From assembly GCA_964601205.1 (NCBI GenBank), contig CAZRML010000020.1:1-64000 (forward strand): a DNA stretch of 64,000 nucleotides, read 5' to 3'. The position numbers were made by a program, and so were the translations under genes. This DNA is from JAQVEM01 sp964601205. GTDB lineage: Bacteria > Actinomycetota > Humimicrobiia > Humimicrobiales > Humimicrobiaceae. The stretch's first letter is position 1; the number at the start of each line of letters is the position of its first letter. This document shows, one piece after another, positions 43,407-52,699 of this stretch. The notes below the pieces were generated by a model. That model searched no databases. It was not told where the DNA came from and was given only the letters and a program-made list of their open reading frames with translations.

Positions 43407-44366
43407 TTGAAAATTCTAATAACCGGTATTGCAGGATTTGTTGGGAGACATCTCTGCTCTTATCTGGCCGGTGATGACAATAATAAGATTATAGGTGTCG
43501 ATCATGATTTTAAGGATTTCAATCCGGATAATTATGGTCAAAAAGTAGAGCTTGAAAAGGTAGACCTGACAGACAGGGAGAAAGTTTTCAATGTCATTAA
43601 AAAATTTAAGCCGGATCAGGTGTATCACCTGGCAGCTCAGAGTTCCGTGAGCCATTCCTGGGAAAACCCGGTGGAAACTTTCCGGATTAATGTTTTTGGA
43701 GGTATAAATATTTTAGAGGGTATGAGGAATTTCTGTCAGGACTGCAGAATTCTTATAGTGTGTACCGCTGAGGAATATGGTGAAACTGAAGGAGAGGACA
43801 GAGCAATTGACGAGAATTACATGATTTATCCCCAGAATCCATATGCCATAAGTAAATCGGCGCTGGATTTTTTTTCCTCTGTGTATTTTAAAGCATACGG
43901 GCTTCCGGTATTTATAAGCAGGTCATTTAACCATATCGGGCCCGGGCAATCTGAGAAATTTGTTGCTTCGGATTTTGCAAGGCAGATAGCCTTAGTAGAG
44001 AAGGGTGAAAAAGCTCCTGTAATAAAAGTGGGCAACATTGATGTTTACAGAGACTTCTTGGATGTGAGGGATGCTGTTAAAGCGTATTATTACATTGTAA
44101 ATGAGGGTACCTGCGGGCAGGTTTACAATGTCTGTTCGGGAGAAAAGAGAAAAATATCTGACATACTGGATATACTTATATCAATGAGTAAAATAAAGAA
44201 CATAAGAGTTGAAATTGACAGAATAAAATTCAGGGCGATTGATGTTAAAATAATATATGGTAATAATAATAAATTAAAAACCCATACGGGATGGACTCGG
44301 GATTATTCTATCAAAGAATCGCTTAAGGATACGCTTTACCATTGGAGACAAAAACTTAATCTGTAA
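43407..44366 (+). CDS. rmd: GDP-6-deoxy-D-mannose reductase (Rmd-like)
   Basis: Extended SDR of 319 residues. TGIAGFVGRHLCSYL is the NAD(P)-binding motif, CTAEEYG corresponds to the catalytic Ser/Thr region, and NPYAISKSALDFF provides YxxxK. RSFNHIGPGQSEKFVASDFARQI is strongly characteristic of GDP-4-keto-6-deoxy-D-mannose reductases, which make GDP-D-rhamnose from the Gmd product. The gmd gene lies two genes downstream. The start is TTG 43407 with AGGAG about 9 bases upstream. An epimerase/dehydratase of other specificity is the main alternative, but the motif and neighbours favour Rmd. Confidence 0.83.
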   Translation: MKILITGIAGFVGRHLCSYLAGDDNNKIIGVDHDFKDFNPDNYGQKVELEKVDLTDREKVFNVIKKFKPDQVYHLAAQSSVSHSWENPVETFRINVFGGINILEGMRNFCQDCRILIVCTAEEYGETEGEDRAIDENYMIYPQNPYAISKSALDFFSSVYFKAYGLPVFISRSFNHIGPGQSEKFVASDFARQIALVEKGEKAPVIKVGNIDVYRDFLDVRDAVKAYYYIVNEGTCGQVYNVCSGEKRKISDILDILISMSKIKNIRVEIDRIKFRAIDVKIIYGNNNKLKTHTGWTRDYSIKESLKDTLYHWRQKLNL

Positions 44367-44393
44367 ATTAAAATAAAATGGAAAGGGAATAAA

Positions 44394-45509
44394 TTGAAAG
44401 CAGTGATACTGGTAGGGGGTGAAGGGACGCGATTGCGCCCGATTACTTTTCTTAACCCAAAACCCATGCTTCCGCTTGTCAACAAACCTTTTATGGAAAA
44501 TTTTGTTTTATGGATTAAATCCCATGGTATAAAAGATATAATTTTCTCTGCCGGTTACATGTCAGAGGTTTTTAAAAATTACTTCGGGAATGGGGAGAGA
44601 TTTAGCCTTAACATAAAATTTGTTGAAGAAAAAGAACCACTTGATACCTGTGGAGGAGTTAAAAATGTGGAGAAATATTTAGATAATGATAGTTTTATGG
44701 TATTTAACGGTGATATACTTTCGTCTGTTAATTTGACTGATATGATAGCCTTTCATAGAGAGAAAGAAGCGGATATAACCATATCTCTGACCTCTGTTGA
44801 AGACCCTGCGGCGTACGGTCTTGTGCCTGTTAATGGTGACGGGAAGGTACTGAGATTTCTGGAAAAACCGGGGCAGGATGAAATTATAACTGATTTAATT
44901 AATGCGGGGATATATATTATAGAGCCGCATGTAATGAAGCTTGTACCGGAATGCGAAAGATATTCCTTTGAAAGGCAGCTATTCCCTGAAGTTCTTAAAA
45001 AGGGTTATAAAATCTTCGGATATACTTTTAATTCTTACTGGATTGATGTTGGGACACCCATGAAATATTTAACGGCCAACCAGGATGTTCTGCTTAGAAA
45101 AATAGATTTTAAGTTCCCGGGTGAAGAAGTAATGGAGAATATATACATAGGTAAGAATACGGAGTATTCAAAAAGTAATTTTATCTCCGGACCAATAGTT
45201 ATCGGTGAGAACACAAAAATAGATAAAAATGCCAGAATATTACCCCTTAGTGTAATTGGGGATAGCTGCTTAATATCAGGAGGGACAGAGATATCTGAAA
45301 GTGTGATATTTAATAATTGTAATATAGGCAGGGGAAATCACATAAAGAAAGCTATAATTTCAAATAATGTTAGCGTAAGAGATAACGTAATTATTGAAGA
45401 CTATTCGGTTATTGGAGATAATAGCATTATAAGGGGGAATAACATATTAAAGAATGGTATCAGGATTGGTATAAATTCTGATACCATGGAAGGCCAGATT
45501 ACTTTTTAA
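44394..45509 (+). CDS. Sugar nucleotidyltransferase with beta-helix tail (mannose-1-phosphate guanylyltransferase-like)
   Basis: The first 230 or so residues of 371 form the nucleotidyltransferase fold: ILVGGEGTRLRPIT (nucleotide loop), PKPMLPLVNKPF, FNGDILS (metal Asp), FLEKPG, NAGIYI and SYWIDVGTP. The rest contains hexapeptide-like repeats (IGKNTEYSKSN, IVIGENTKIDKN, VIGDNSIIRGN). This layout matches GMPP-type GDP-mannose pyrophosphorylases, which make GDP-mannose from GTP and mannose-1-phosphate, and fits between Rmd and Gmd. A glucose-1-phosphate specificity cannot be excluded. It is paralogous to the protein at 51554. The start is TTG 44394, with AAAGGGA upstream. Confidence 0.78.
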   Translation: MKAVILVGGEGTRLRPITFLNPKPMLPLVNKPFMENFVLWIKSHGIKDIIFSAGYMSEVFKNYFGNGERFSLNIKFVEEKEPLDTCGGVKNVEKYLDNDSFMVFNGDILSSVNLTDMIAFHREKEADITISLTSVEDPAAYGLVPVNGDGKVLRFLEKPGQDEIITDLINAGIYIIEPHVMKLVPECERYSFERQLFPEVLKKGYKIFGYTFNSYWIDVGTPMKYLTANQDVLLRKIDFKFPGEEVMENIYIGKNTEYSKSNFISGPIVIGENTKIDKNARILPLSVIGDSCLISGGTEISESVIFNNCNIGRGNHIKKAIISNNVSVRDNVIIEDYSVIGDNSIIRGNNILKNGIRIGINSDTMEGQITF

Positions 45510-45576
45510 ATTAGAATCCGGATATTTAATTAGTGTAAAATTTTTTTAAAAATTGAGTGGAGGCAAGAAAGAAATA

Positions 45577-46542
45577 ATGGTAAAAGCACTTATAACAGGA
45601 ATTACAGGTCAGGATGGCTCTTATCTGGCAGAGTTTCTGCTTGACAGGGGGTATGAAATTTATGGAATGATAAGGCGCTCCTCGGTGGAAAATTTTGAGA
45701 GGATAAATCATATAAAGGACAGAATAAAACTTGTACAGGCTGACCTTCTTGACCAGCTGTCCATAATAGATGCTATAAAAGAATCGCAGCCTGATGAGAT
45801 TTATAATCTTGCCGCGATGTCATTTGTGCCGACATCATGGAAGCAGCCGGTGTTAACCGGAGAATTTACCGGGCTGGGGGTAACAAGAGTGCTGGAAGCG
45901 GTGAGGCACATGAACAGGAAGATAAAATTTTATCAGGCTTCCAGCTCAGAAATGTTTGGAAAGGTGCGTGAAGTGCCCCAGAACGAAAAAACTCCTTTTT
46001 ATCCCCGCAGTCCTTACGGTGTAGCCAAGGTTTACGGTCATTACATGACTGTTAATTACAGGGAAAGTTATGATATGTTCGCCTGCAGTGGTATACTTTT
46101 TAACCATGAATCGCCCAGGCGCGGGCTTGAATTTGTTACCAGAAAAGTAACCAGTGGAGCGGCCAGAATAAAGCTGGGGCTGGCCGATGAACTGCTGCTC
46201 GGGAATCTGGATGCCAAGAGGGACTGGGGTTATGCAGAGGACTATATTGAAGCAATGTGGCTCATGCTCCAGCAGGATGAGCCCGGAGATTATGTTATAA
46301 GCACCGGAGAGACGCATTCGGTGAAAGAGTGGGTAAAGCTTTCTTTTCAGTGCCTTGACCTTGGATGGGAGAAGTATGTGAAGGTTGATAAAAGATTTAT
46401 GCGGCCGGCTGATGTAGAACTACTGGTGGGAGATTCGACTAAAGCAAGAGAAAAACTGGGATGGAAACAAAAAACGAAGTTTGAGCAGCTGGTAAAGATT
46501 ATGGTGGAATATGATTATAATAATTTAAAAAAGCTAATTTAA
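45577..46542 (+). CDS. gmd: GDP-mannose 4,6-dehydratase
   Basis: Gmd converts GDP-mannose to GDP-4-keto-6-deoxymannose with bound NADP. ALITGITGQDGSYLAEFLL is the diagnostic N-terminus, followed by GMIRRSSVENFERI, ASSSEMFGKV, SPYGVAKVYGHYMTVNYRESY (YxxxK) and LFNHESPRRGLEFVTRKV. At 321 residues it is slightly short but complete. The frame is open back to TTG 45553, but ATG 45577 gives the standard N-terminus, with GTGGAGG 13 bases before. Feeds Rmd at 43407. Confidence 0.94.
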   Translation: MVKALITGITGQDGSYLAEFLLDRGYEIYGMIRRSSVENFERINHIKDRIKLVQADLLDQLSIIDAIKESQPDEIYNLAAMSFVPTSWKQPVLTGEFTGLGVTRVLEAVRHMNRKIKFYQASSSEMFGKVREVPQNEKTPFYPRSPYGVAKVYGHYMTVNYRESYDMFACSGILFNHESPRRGLEFVTRKVTSGAARIKLGLADELLLGNLDAKRDWGYAEDYIEAMWLMLQQDEPGDYVISTGETHSVKEWVKLSFQCLDLGWEKYVKVDKRFMRPADVELLVGDSTKAREKLGWKQKTKFEQLVKIMVEYDYNNLKKLI

Positions 46543-46581
46543 TAATAAATTGATAAATAATTAATAAGGAAGTTTTGGGTT

Positions 46582-48027
46582 ATGAATGAAATAAATATAC
46601 AGTTTGGAACAGATGGCTGGCGGGGGATAATAGCTGAAAGGTTCACTTTCCGGGGAGTAAAAATTGTCTCCCGGGCTGTAAGCAATTATCTTAATAAAAA
46701 GTCTGACGGCAGAAGGAAGCCGCGCGTGGTGCTGGGATATGATACCAGGTTTCTTTCGGATAGATTTGCACGGACGGCAGCAGGTGTTTTTACCATGAAT
46801 AATATAGAAACATATCTTTCGGAGAGAATCATAACCACTCCGGTTTTATCTTATGCAGTGGTTAATAAAAAAGCTGATCTGGGGGTTATGATTACTGCAA
46901 GCCACAATCCTTATTATTATAATGGCTATAAGATAAAAGGTTCTTTTGGCAGCTCGGCTACCATGGATATAATAAAGGGAATAGAAGTGGAATTAGACGA
47001 AGTGATGGGGAACATTGCCAGATATGAGAAATCTTTAAACTTTGAGGGTGAAGATGATGTTGATATAAAGGAATTTGATTTTTTGTCCGCCTACAGGGAA
47101 AATATTTTAAGCCAGATAGACAGAGATATTATAAAAGATTTGAATTTTAGTTTGCTGCTGGAGCCGATGTATGGTGCTTCCCGGAGCATATTCATTGATA
47201 TTCTCAGGTCAATAAGCCGGGCAAATATTTATGAAATGCATTCAATTCTTAACCCGGGTTTTGGAGGTATAAACCCGGAGCCTATCGGGGATAATCTGAA
47301 TGAGGCCAGGGAGGTTCTAAAAAATAAAGATTATAAATTAGCAATATGCCTGGATGGTGACGGCGACAGGATAGCAGCTCTCGGGGAAGACGGCAATTAT
47401 ATTAGTTCCCATCACCTGTATTCTATAATTTTATGGTATCTGGCGCATGTAAAGAAAATGAAGGGTAAGGTAGTAAAGTCTGTGAACCTTTCATCAACAA
47501 TTGATAAGATATGCGCCCGTTATAACCTGGAACTCGTCACCACTCCTGTGGGTTTTAAGTATATAGTAGAAGAAATAATGAAAGGCGGAGTTATCATGGG
47601 CGGTGAAGAAAGCGGCGGCCTGTGGGCAGGAGGGAGTATACCTGAAAGAGATGGAATGCTGATGGGATTAAAACTTCTGGAGATATTATCCACACTGGGT
47701 ATGACCGTAAATCAGGTTCTGGAGAAGATTTATGATGAATTTGGTTATTTTGTATTTACCAGAATTGATTATGAGACCGATTTAAAGCAGAAGAAGAACC
47801 TCCAGTCTATCACCCGAAAGGGTATTCCCGGTGTATTAAAGGAAGCCGGAGTAAAGAATGTTGTTACCCTGGACGGGTATAAATATATTATGGAAGACGG
47901 CAGCTGGCTGATGATAAGACCTTCGGGAACCGAAGCAGTGGTACGAGTATATGCAGAGGGTGACAGTGAAGAGAAAACAAATTATCTCCATAAACTGGGA
48001 GGAGCAATAATTGATAGTGCAATTTAA
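46582..48027 (+). CDS. Phosphoglucomutase/phosphomannomutase family protein
   Basis: An alpha-D-phosphohexomutase of 481 residues with four recognisable domains. FGTDGWRGIIAERF starts it, MITASHNPYYYNGYKIK holds the phosphoserine (about residue 103), LDGDGDRIAA is the metal loop, GGEESGGLW is the sugar-binding loop, and RPSGTEAVVRVYAE is the phosphate-binding end. It interconverts hexose-6- and hexose-1-phosphates; mannose-1-phosphate for GDP-mannose is expected here because Gmd, the nucleotidyltransferases and a PGI/PMI gene are adjacent. Glucose specificity is equally possible. It lies 39 bases after gmd. Confidence 0.9.
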   Translation: MNEINIQFGTDGWRGIIAERFTFRGVKIVSRAVSNYLNKKSDGRRKPRVVLGYDTRFLSDRFARTAAGVFTMNNIETYLSERIITTPVLSYAVVNKKADLGVMITASHNPYYYNGYKIKGSFGSSATMDIIKGIEVELDEVMGNIARYEKSLNFEGEDDVDIKEFDFLSAYRENILSQIDRDIIKDLNFSLLLEPMYGASRSIFIDILRSISRANIYEMHSILNPGFGGINPEPIGDNLNEAREVLKNKDYKLAICLDGDGDRIAALGEDGNYISSHHLYSIILWYLAHVKKMKGKVVKSVNLSSTIDKICARYNLELVTTPVGFKYIVEEIMKGGVIMGGEESGGLWAGGSIPERDGMLMGLKLLEILSTLGMTVNQVLEKIYDEFGYFVFTRIDYETDLKQKKNLQSITRKGIPGVLKEAGVKNVVTLDGYKYIMEDGSWLMIRPSGTEAVVRVYAEGDSEEKTNYLHKLGGAIIDSAI

Positions 48028-48081
48028 TTAGAAAGAATTTCAGGAAAATAATTTAAGGAAGTTTATAGAGAGGAAGGTATT

Positions 48082-49158
48082 ATGAATGTTCTTGATAATC
48101 TAAAAAAAATCAGAGAAATTGATACAGAAAGGATGCTTGAGGCTGAAGAAAATTTTTACCAGCAGCTGGTTGAAGCAAAAAAAATTGCGGACAGTGTAGA
48201 TTTAAGAAAAGTAAAAGGTAAAAAATTTACCGGTATCACCTTCCTGGGAATGGGAGGTTCCGGATTCGCCGGGGATATTATTAAAGCCTTAGTAAGGGAT
48301 GATATTGACATACCGGTAGAAATTGTTAAAGGATATAGCCTGCCTTTATTTATAAAAAAAGGATGGCTGGTCGTTTCCATAAGTTACTCCGGAAATACTG
48401 AAGAAACAATATCTGCAACCAATCAGGCACTTGAGCGTGGATGTGAAATTGTGATTATTTGTTCGGGCGGGGAGCTGGAAAAAATTGGCAGAGTCAACGA
48501 TAAAACTATAATAAAGATACCATCAGGCATACAGCCCAGAGGTGCGATCGGTTATTTATTCTTTCCCACCTATCTTGCAATGGCATATTTAGATTTGATT
48601 AACATACCTTCAGGTGATATTGATGAAGCGCTTAATTTGATAAGGGAAAAGGCAGGGCTATATAACAGAGAAATGGAATCCGGTAAAAACCCTGCGAAGA
48701 AAATAGCCCTGGAGATTTCAGATTATCTTCCTATAGTATACGGGACAGAAGGCATATTGAGTACTATTGCATACAGGTTAAAATGTGAGCTAAATGAAAA
48801 TTCAAAAACTCCGTCCTGGTGCAATGAATTTTCGGAATTAAACCATAATGAAACTGTGGGCTGGGGGAGGTTAAAAGAAACCACAAAAAAATTTGTAATC
48901 CTGGTTTTTAGAGACAGGCCGGAATGGATAAGAATGAAAACACGCATAGAAGTAACTTTAAACCTGGTGAGTAAAAATGCAGGTAAGATAATAGAAATAC
49001 CCGTAGAAGGAAAGTCAAAATTAGCAAAGGCATTGTCAGCCATGTATCTCGGGGATATAACCAGTGTATATCTGGCGCTTCTTAACGGGATTAACCCCGG
49101 TCCGGTAGAAAAAATAGAATCACTAAAAGCTGAACTTAAAAAGCTGGATAAAAAATAA
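48082..49158 (+). CDS. Bifunctional phosphoglucose/phosphomannose isomerase
   Basis: This 358-residue SIS-fold isomerase has GMGGSGFAGDIIKAL and SYSGNTEETISA as sugar-phosphate loops, SGGELEKIG, PSGIQPRGAIGY, and the distinctive KTPSWCNEFSELNHNE stretch with the catalytic Glu/His. This is the archaeal/Actinobacteria-type PGI/PMI, which interconverts fructose-6-phosphate with glucose- and mannose-6-phosphate. With the mutase and nucleotidyltransferases beside it, it completes the route from fructose-6-phosphate to GDP-mannose. It lies 54 bases after the mutase. Confidence 0.9.
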   Translation: MNVLDNLKKIREIDTERMLEAEENFYQQLVEAKKIADSVDLRKVKGKKFTGITFLGMGGSGFAGDIIKALVRDDIDIPVEIVKGYSLPLFIKKGWLVVSISYSGNTEETISATNQALERGCEIVIICSGGELEKIGRVNDKTIIKIPSGIQPRGAIGYLFFPTYLAMAYLDLINIPSGDIDEALNLIREKAGLYNREMESGKNPAKKIALEISDYLPIVYGTEGILSTIAYRLKCELNENSKTPSWCNEFSELNHNETVGWGRLKETTKKFVILVFRDRPEWIRMKTRIEVTLNLVSKNAGKIIEIPVEGKSKLAKALSAMYLGDITSVYLALLNGINPGPVEKIESLKAELKKLDKK

Positions 49159-49200
49159 ATTAAGAAAAAGCAATAGGGCAAGAAGCCTGGAGAGGAAAGT

Positions 49201-50460
49201 TTGATGGAATTTGATGTAAAGGATATTAATCTGGCCAGGGATGGTAAAAATAAGATAGAATGGGCGGCAATAGAGATGCCGGTGCTGAGGGGAATAAGAG
49301 AAGATTTTTCAAAAAAAAAGCCTCTTAAGAATTTAATTGTGGGAGCGTGCCTGCATGTTACTTCTGAAACGGCGAATCTTATGATTACTTTGAAAGCAGG
49401 TGGCGCCAGAGTTGCTTTATGCGCTTCCAACCCTCTGAGCACACAGGATGATGTCGCTGCTTCGCTGGTAAAGGATTTTGGCATAAAAGTTTTTGCAGTG
49501 AAGGGTGAGGATAATAAGAGATATTACAGTCATATAAACAGTGTTCTTGATACAAAACCACGGGTTACCATGGATGACGGGGCGGACTTAATCTCTACCA
49601 CCCACAGCAAAAGGAAAGAACTTCTGGAAGGTGTATATGGGGGAACAGAAGAAACCACCACCGGAGTTATAAGACTTAAGAGTATGGAGAAAAGGGGGGT
49701 TCTTTATTACCCGATAATTGCTGTAAATGACGCCAGGACAAAACATTTTTTTGACAATCGTTACGGGACCGGGCAGAGTACGATTGATGGGATTTTGAGG
49801 GCAACAAATATATTGCTGGCAGGTAGAAAGTTCGTAGTGGCTGGCTATGGCTGGTGCGGCAGGGGTGTAGCTGCAAGAGCAAAGGGTATGGGGTCGTCGG
49901 TGATTGTACTTGAAGTGGATCCTCTGAAGGCTCTGGAAGCCAGGCTGGATGGATTTGATGTTATGAGCTCTGCAGAAGCAGCAAAGATAGGAGATATTTT
50001 TCTTTCTGTGACCGGGGATAAAAATGCCATAGGAAAGGAAATTATAAAGAACTGCAGGGACAATACGATTCTGGCAAATGCGGGACATTTTGATGTCGAG
50101 ATTGATTTAAAGTATTTGAATGCGAACAGTAAGTCAAAAAGAAAAGTAAGACCTTTTGTTGAAGAATATTTAATGAATGACGGCAGGAGGATATATGTGC
50201 TTGCGGAGGGAAGGCTGGTAAATCTCAGTGCTGCCGAGGGCCACCCGGCGAGTGTTATGGATATGAGTTTTGCAAATCAGTCTTTAAGCGCAAGGTACAT
50301 ATTTGAAAATAGCGAAAAACTTTCAAAAAAGGTTTACCCGGTTCCTGAAGAAATTGATAAAAAAATAGCGGAGCTAAAACTTAAAAGCATGGGAGTTAAA
50401 ATAGACAGATTAACCAGTGAACAGGAGGAATACCTTAACTCATGGGAGATCGGGACTTAA
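49201..50460 (+). CDS. ahcY: Adenosylhomocysteinase
   Basis: AhcY splits S-adenosylhomocysteine to adenosine and homocysteine after methylation reactions. The 419-residue form lacks the long C-terminal tail ending in KYRY and so resembles the shorter archaeal/Thermotoga type. CLHVTSETANLMITL, DDGADLIS, EETTTGVIRL, NDARTKHFFDNRYGTGQS, and the NAD loop VVAGYGWCGRGVAARAKGMG (about 218-237) are all present. Some short-form relatives prefer S-inosylhomocysteine, so substrate is not certain. It overlaps mtnA by 19 bases. Confidence 0.95.
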   Translation: MMEFDVKDINLARDGKNKIEWAAIEMPVLRGIREDFSKKKPLKNLIVGACLHVTSETANLMITLKAGGARVALCASNPLSTQDDVAASLVKDFGIKVFAVKGEDNKRYYSHINSVLDTKPRVTMDDGADLISTTHSKRKELLEGVYGGTEETTTGVIRLKSMEKRGVLYYPIIAVNDARTKHFFDNRYGTGQSTIDGILRATNILLAGRKFVVAGYGWCGRGVAARAKGMGSSVIVLEVDPLKALEARLDGFDVMSSAEAAKIGDIFLSVTGDKNAIGKEIIKNCRDNTILANAGHFDVEIDLKYLNANSKSKRKVRPFVEEYLMNDGRRIYVLAEGRLVNLSAAEGHPASVMDMSFANQSLSARYIFENSEKLSKKVYPVPEEIDKKIAELKLKSMGVKIDRLTSEQEEYLNSWEIGT

Positions 50461-51557
50461 TTTCTAAAAGTGAAGCACAGAGCAGGGTAAAAACCCTTAT
50501 ATGGGAAAATAATGTTTTAAAACTGGTGGACCAGAGAGAACTTCCTTTTAAAGAAACATACATAGATTGCCGCTCGGCTGAGAGTGTTGCCAGAGCTATA
50601 AAGGATATGGTTGTAAGGGGAGCTCCGGCAATAGGTGTTGCTGCTGCTTATGGTGTTGCGCTGGCAGCGTTAAGGTACGGGGGGAAGAGCAGGAAAGAAT
50701 TTGAAAGTTATATAAATAAAGGTATAAAAATACTTGAGGAAACCAGACCTACAGCCGCAAATCTATTCTGGGCACTGGATAGGATGAGAGGGGTGCTGTC
50801 CGGACATACTGGCCTCGGAATTGATGAGACCAGAGAAAAATTGATTGAAGAAGCCAGAGAAATTGAAAGGGAGGATTTAGAAATAAATTTTAAGCTGAGC
50901 GAAAACGGTATAAAAATTTTTAAAGAAACAGATAAAAAAATTAAGATTCTTACCCATTGCAATGCGGGAGCGCTTGCTACTTCGGGGTATGGGACTGCTA
51001 TTGGAGTGATAAAAAGTTTAAATAAAGAGGGCAGGCTGGACAGTGTAATAGTGGATGAGACCAGGCCATTTCTCCAGGGAGCAAGGCTGACTTCATGGGA
51101 ACTTTATCAGGAAGAAATCCCCTTTTTTATCATATCTGACAGCATGGCAGGATATTTTATGTCAAAAAAAGAGGTTGATGCTGTGATAGTTGGTGCGGAT
51201 AGAATAGCATTGAATGGAGATACTGCAAATAAAATAGGCACCCTGAGTTTATCAATACTTGCCCGTTTTTACCGCATACCCTTTTATGTAGCGGCTCCAA
51301 TTTCAACGATTGATATAAAAATAAAAACCGGAGATGATATTCCTATAGAGCAGAGGGACGAAAGAGAAGTAAGAGAAATTTCAGGAAAAACTATAATTCC
51401 GGAATTTATGCCGGTAAAGAATCCGGCTTTTGATGTTACTCCGGCTGATAACATAACTGCTATAATTACAGAGAGAGGCTTAATATATCCGCCTTATAAG
51501 GATAAGTTTATTAAAATTTTTGGAAATAAAAATTTAAATATAGAAAGTGGTGTTTGA
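50442..51557 (+). CDS. mtnA: S-methyl-5-thioribose-1-phosphate isomerase
   Basis: MtnA turns methylthioribose-1-phosphate into methylthioribulose-1-phosphate in methionine salvage. Of 371 residues, VVRGAPAIGVAAAYG, TRPTAANLFWALDRM, LTHCNAGALATSGYGTA (catalytic Cys), ETRPFLQGARLTSWEL and GADRIALNGDTANKIGT (catalytic Asp) match the family. Relatives include ribose-1,5-bisphosphate isomerases and eIF2B subunits, but these motifs favour MtnA. It begins inside ahcY, and its stop overlaps the start of the next gene by four bases, so the three are tightly coupled. Other salvage genes are not in the window. Confidence 0.92.
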   Translation: MGDRDLISKSEAQSRVKTLIWENNVLKLVDQRELPFKETYIDCRSAESVARAIKDMVVRGAPAIGVAAAYGVALAALRYGGKSRKEFESYINKGIKILEETRPTAANLFWALDRMRGVLSGHTGLGIDETREKLIEEAREIEREDLEINFKLSENGIKIFKETDKKIKILTHCNAGALATSGYGTAIGVIKSLNKEGRLDSVIVDETRPFLQGARLTSWELYQEEIPFFIISDSMAGYFMSKKEVDAVIVGADRIALNGDTANKIGTLSLSILARFYRIPFYVAAPISTIDIKIKTGDDIPIEQRDEREVREISGKTIIPEFMPVKNPAFDVTPADNITAIITERGLIYPPYKDKFIKIFGNKNLNIESGV

Positions 51558-52699
51558 TAAAAGTGAAAAAAAACAAGGCTATGATACTTGCTGCCGGTCT
51601 CGGGACAAGATTGAGACCGCTTACTGACCTGATATCAAAACCAATGGCCCCAATAGTAAATAGGCCGGTTATGGAGCATATTGTTAGACTTCTGGCACGG
51701 CATGGTTTTACGGATATTGTCTGTAATCTTCACTGGTATCCGGATGAGATACGGAACTATTTTGGTGATGGTTCAAGGTGGGGCGTGGACATAGTGTATT
51801 CCTATGAAAAAGAACTGCTGGGCACTGCAGGGGGAGTAAAAAATGTGCAGGATTTTTTTGAGAATAATACATTTCTGGTTATAAGTGGAGATGCTCTGAC
51901 TGATATAGATTTAAAAGATGCACTGAAATTTCACAAAAAAAATGAAGGTATTGCTACCATGGTGTTAACTGAAGTCAGTGACACCTCTCAATATGGAGTA
52001 GTGATAATTGACGAAAATAATCAAATAAAGGGGTTTCAGGAAAAACCATTGAGCGGCGAAGCTGAATCAAATCTGGCAAATAGTGGAATATATTTTTTTG
52101 AGCCGGATATATTTAATTATATGCCTCCAGGGGGTAAGTTCTGTGACTTTGGTAAAAATATTTTTCCCTATCTTCTGGATAAGGATGTTAAATATTATGG
52201 GTATCAGCACAGGCAATACTGGAACGATGTAGGAAGTCTGGACGAATACCAGCAGGGGAATTTTGATGCTCTTGAAGGTAAAGTGAATGTGAGCATTCCC
52301 GGAAAAAGGATAAAGGAAGGTGTCTGGATAGGAAAAAATTGTAAGATTCAGGAAGGAGTAATAATAATCCCGCCGGTGTGCATTGGAGATAGCTGCACCA
52401 TAAAAAAAGATGCAAAGCTTTTTGGCCCCATAATTCTTGGCAATAATACAATGGTAGATGAAAGGGCAGTGCTGTACAGGGGTATAAAATGGGGTAGCGG
52501 TTACATAGGGAAAGACGCATCTCTGATTGGCGCTATTATAGGATACAATGCGAAGATAAAAGATAAGGCATCAATTCTGGAAAAGGCTGTTATAGGTTCA
52601 AAAAGCGTTATAAAGGATGGAATAAAAATTCATCCAAGTGTAAAAATTATGTCCAATGAGATAATTGATATTGATAAAGAAAATTCCGAAGAAGATTAA
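51554..52699 (+). CDS. Sugar nucleotidyltransferase with beta-helix tail (mannose-1-phosphate guanylyltransferase-like), second copy
   Basis: The 381-residue protein has ILAAGLGTRLRPLTDLISKPMAPI, VISGDALTDID, FQEKPLSGE, NSGIYFFEPD and YWNDVGSLDEYQ in its nucleotidyltransferase domain, then hexapeptide repeats (VWIGKNCKIQEGVIIIPPV, SLIGAIIGYNAKIKD). It is a paralogue of the protein at 44394. Two such enzymes in one locus suggest different substrates, for instance mannose-1- and glucose-1-phosphate. TTG 51554 overlaps the mtnA stop; GTG 51563 is an alternative start. The 3' end overlaps the comF-like gene by up to 35 bases. Confidence 0.8.
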   Translation: MIKVKKNKAMILAAGLGTRLRPLTDLISKPMAPIVNRPVMEHIVRLLARHGFTDIVCNLHWYPDEIRNYFGDGSRWGVDIVYSYEKELLGTAGGVKNVQDFFENNTFLVISGDALTDIDLKDALKFHKKNEGIATMVLTEVSDTSQYGVVIIDENNQIKGFQEKPLSGEAESNLANSGIYFFEPDIFNYMPPGGKFCDFGKNIFPYLLDKDVKYYGYQHRQYWNDVGSLDEYQQGNFDALEGKVNVSIPGKRIKEGVWIGKNCKIQEGVIIIPPVCIGDSCTIKKDAKLFGPIILGNNTMVDERAVLYRGIKWGSGYIGKDASLIGAIIGYNAKIKDKASILEKAVIGSKSVIKDGIKIHPSVKIMSNEIIDIDKENSEED

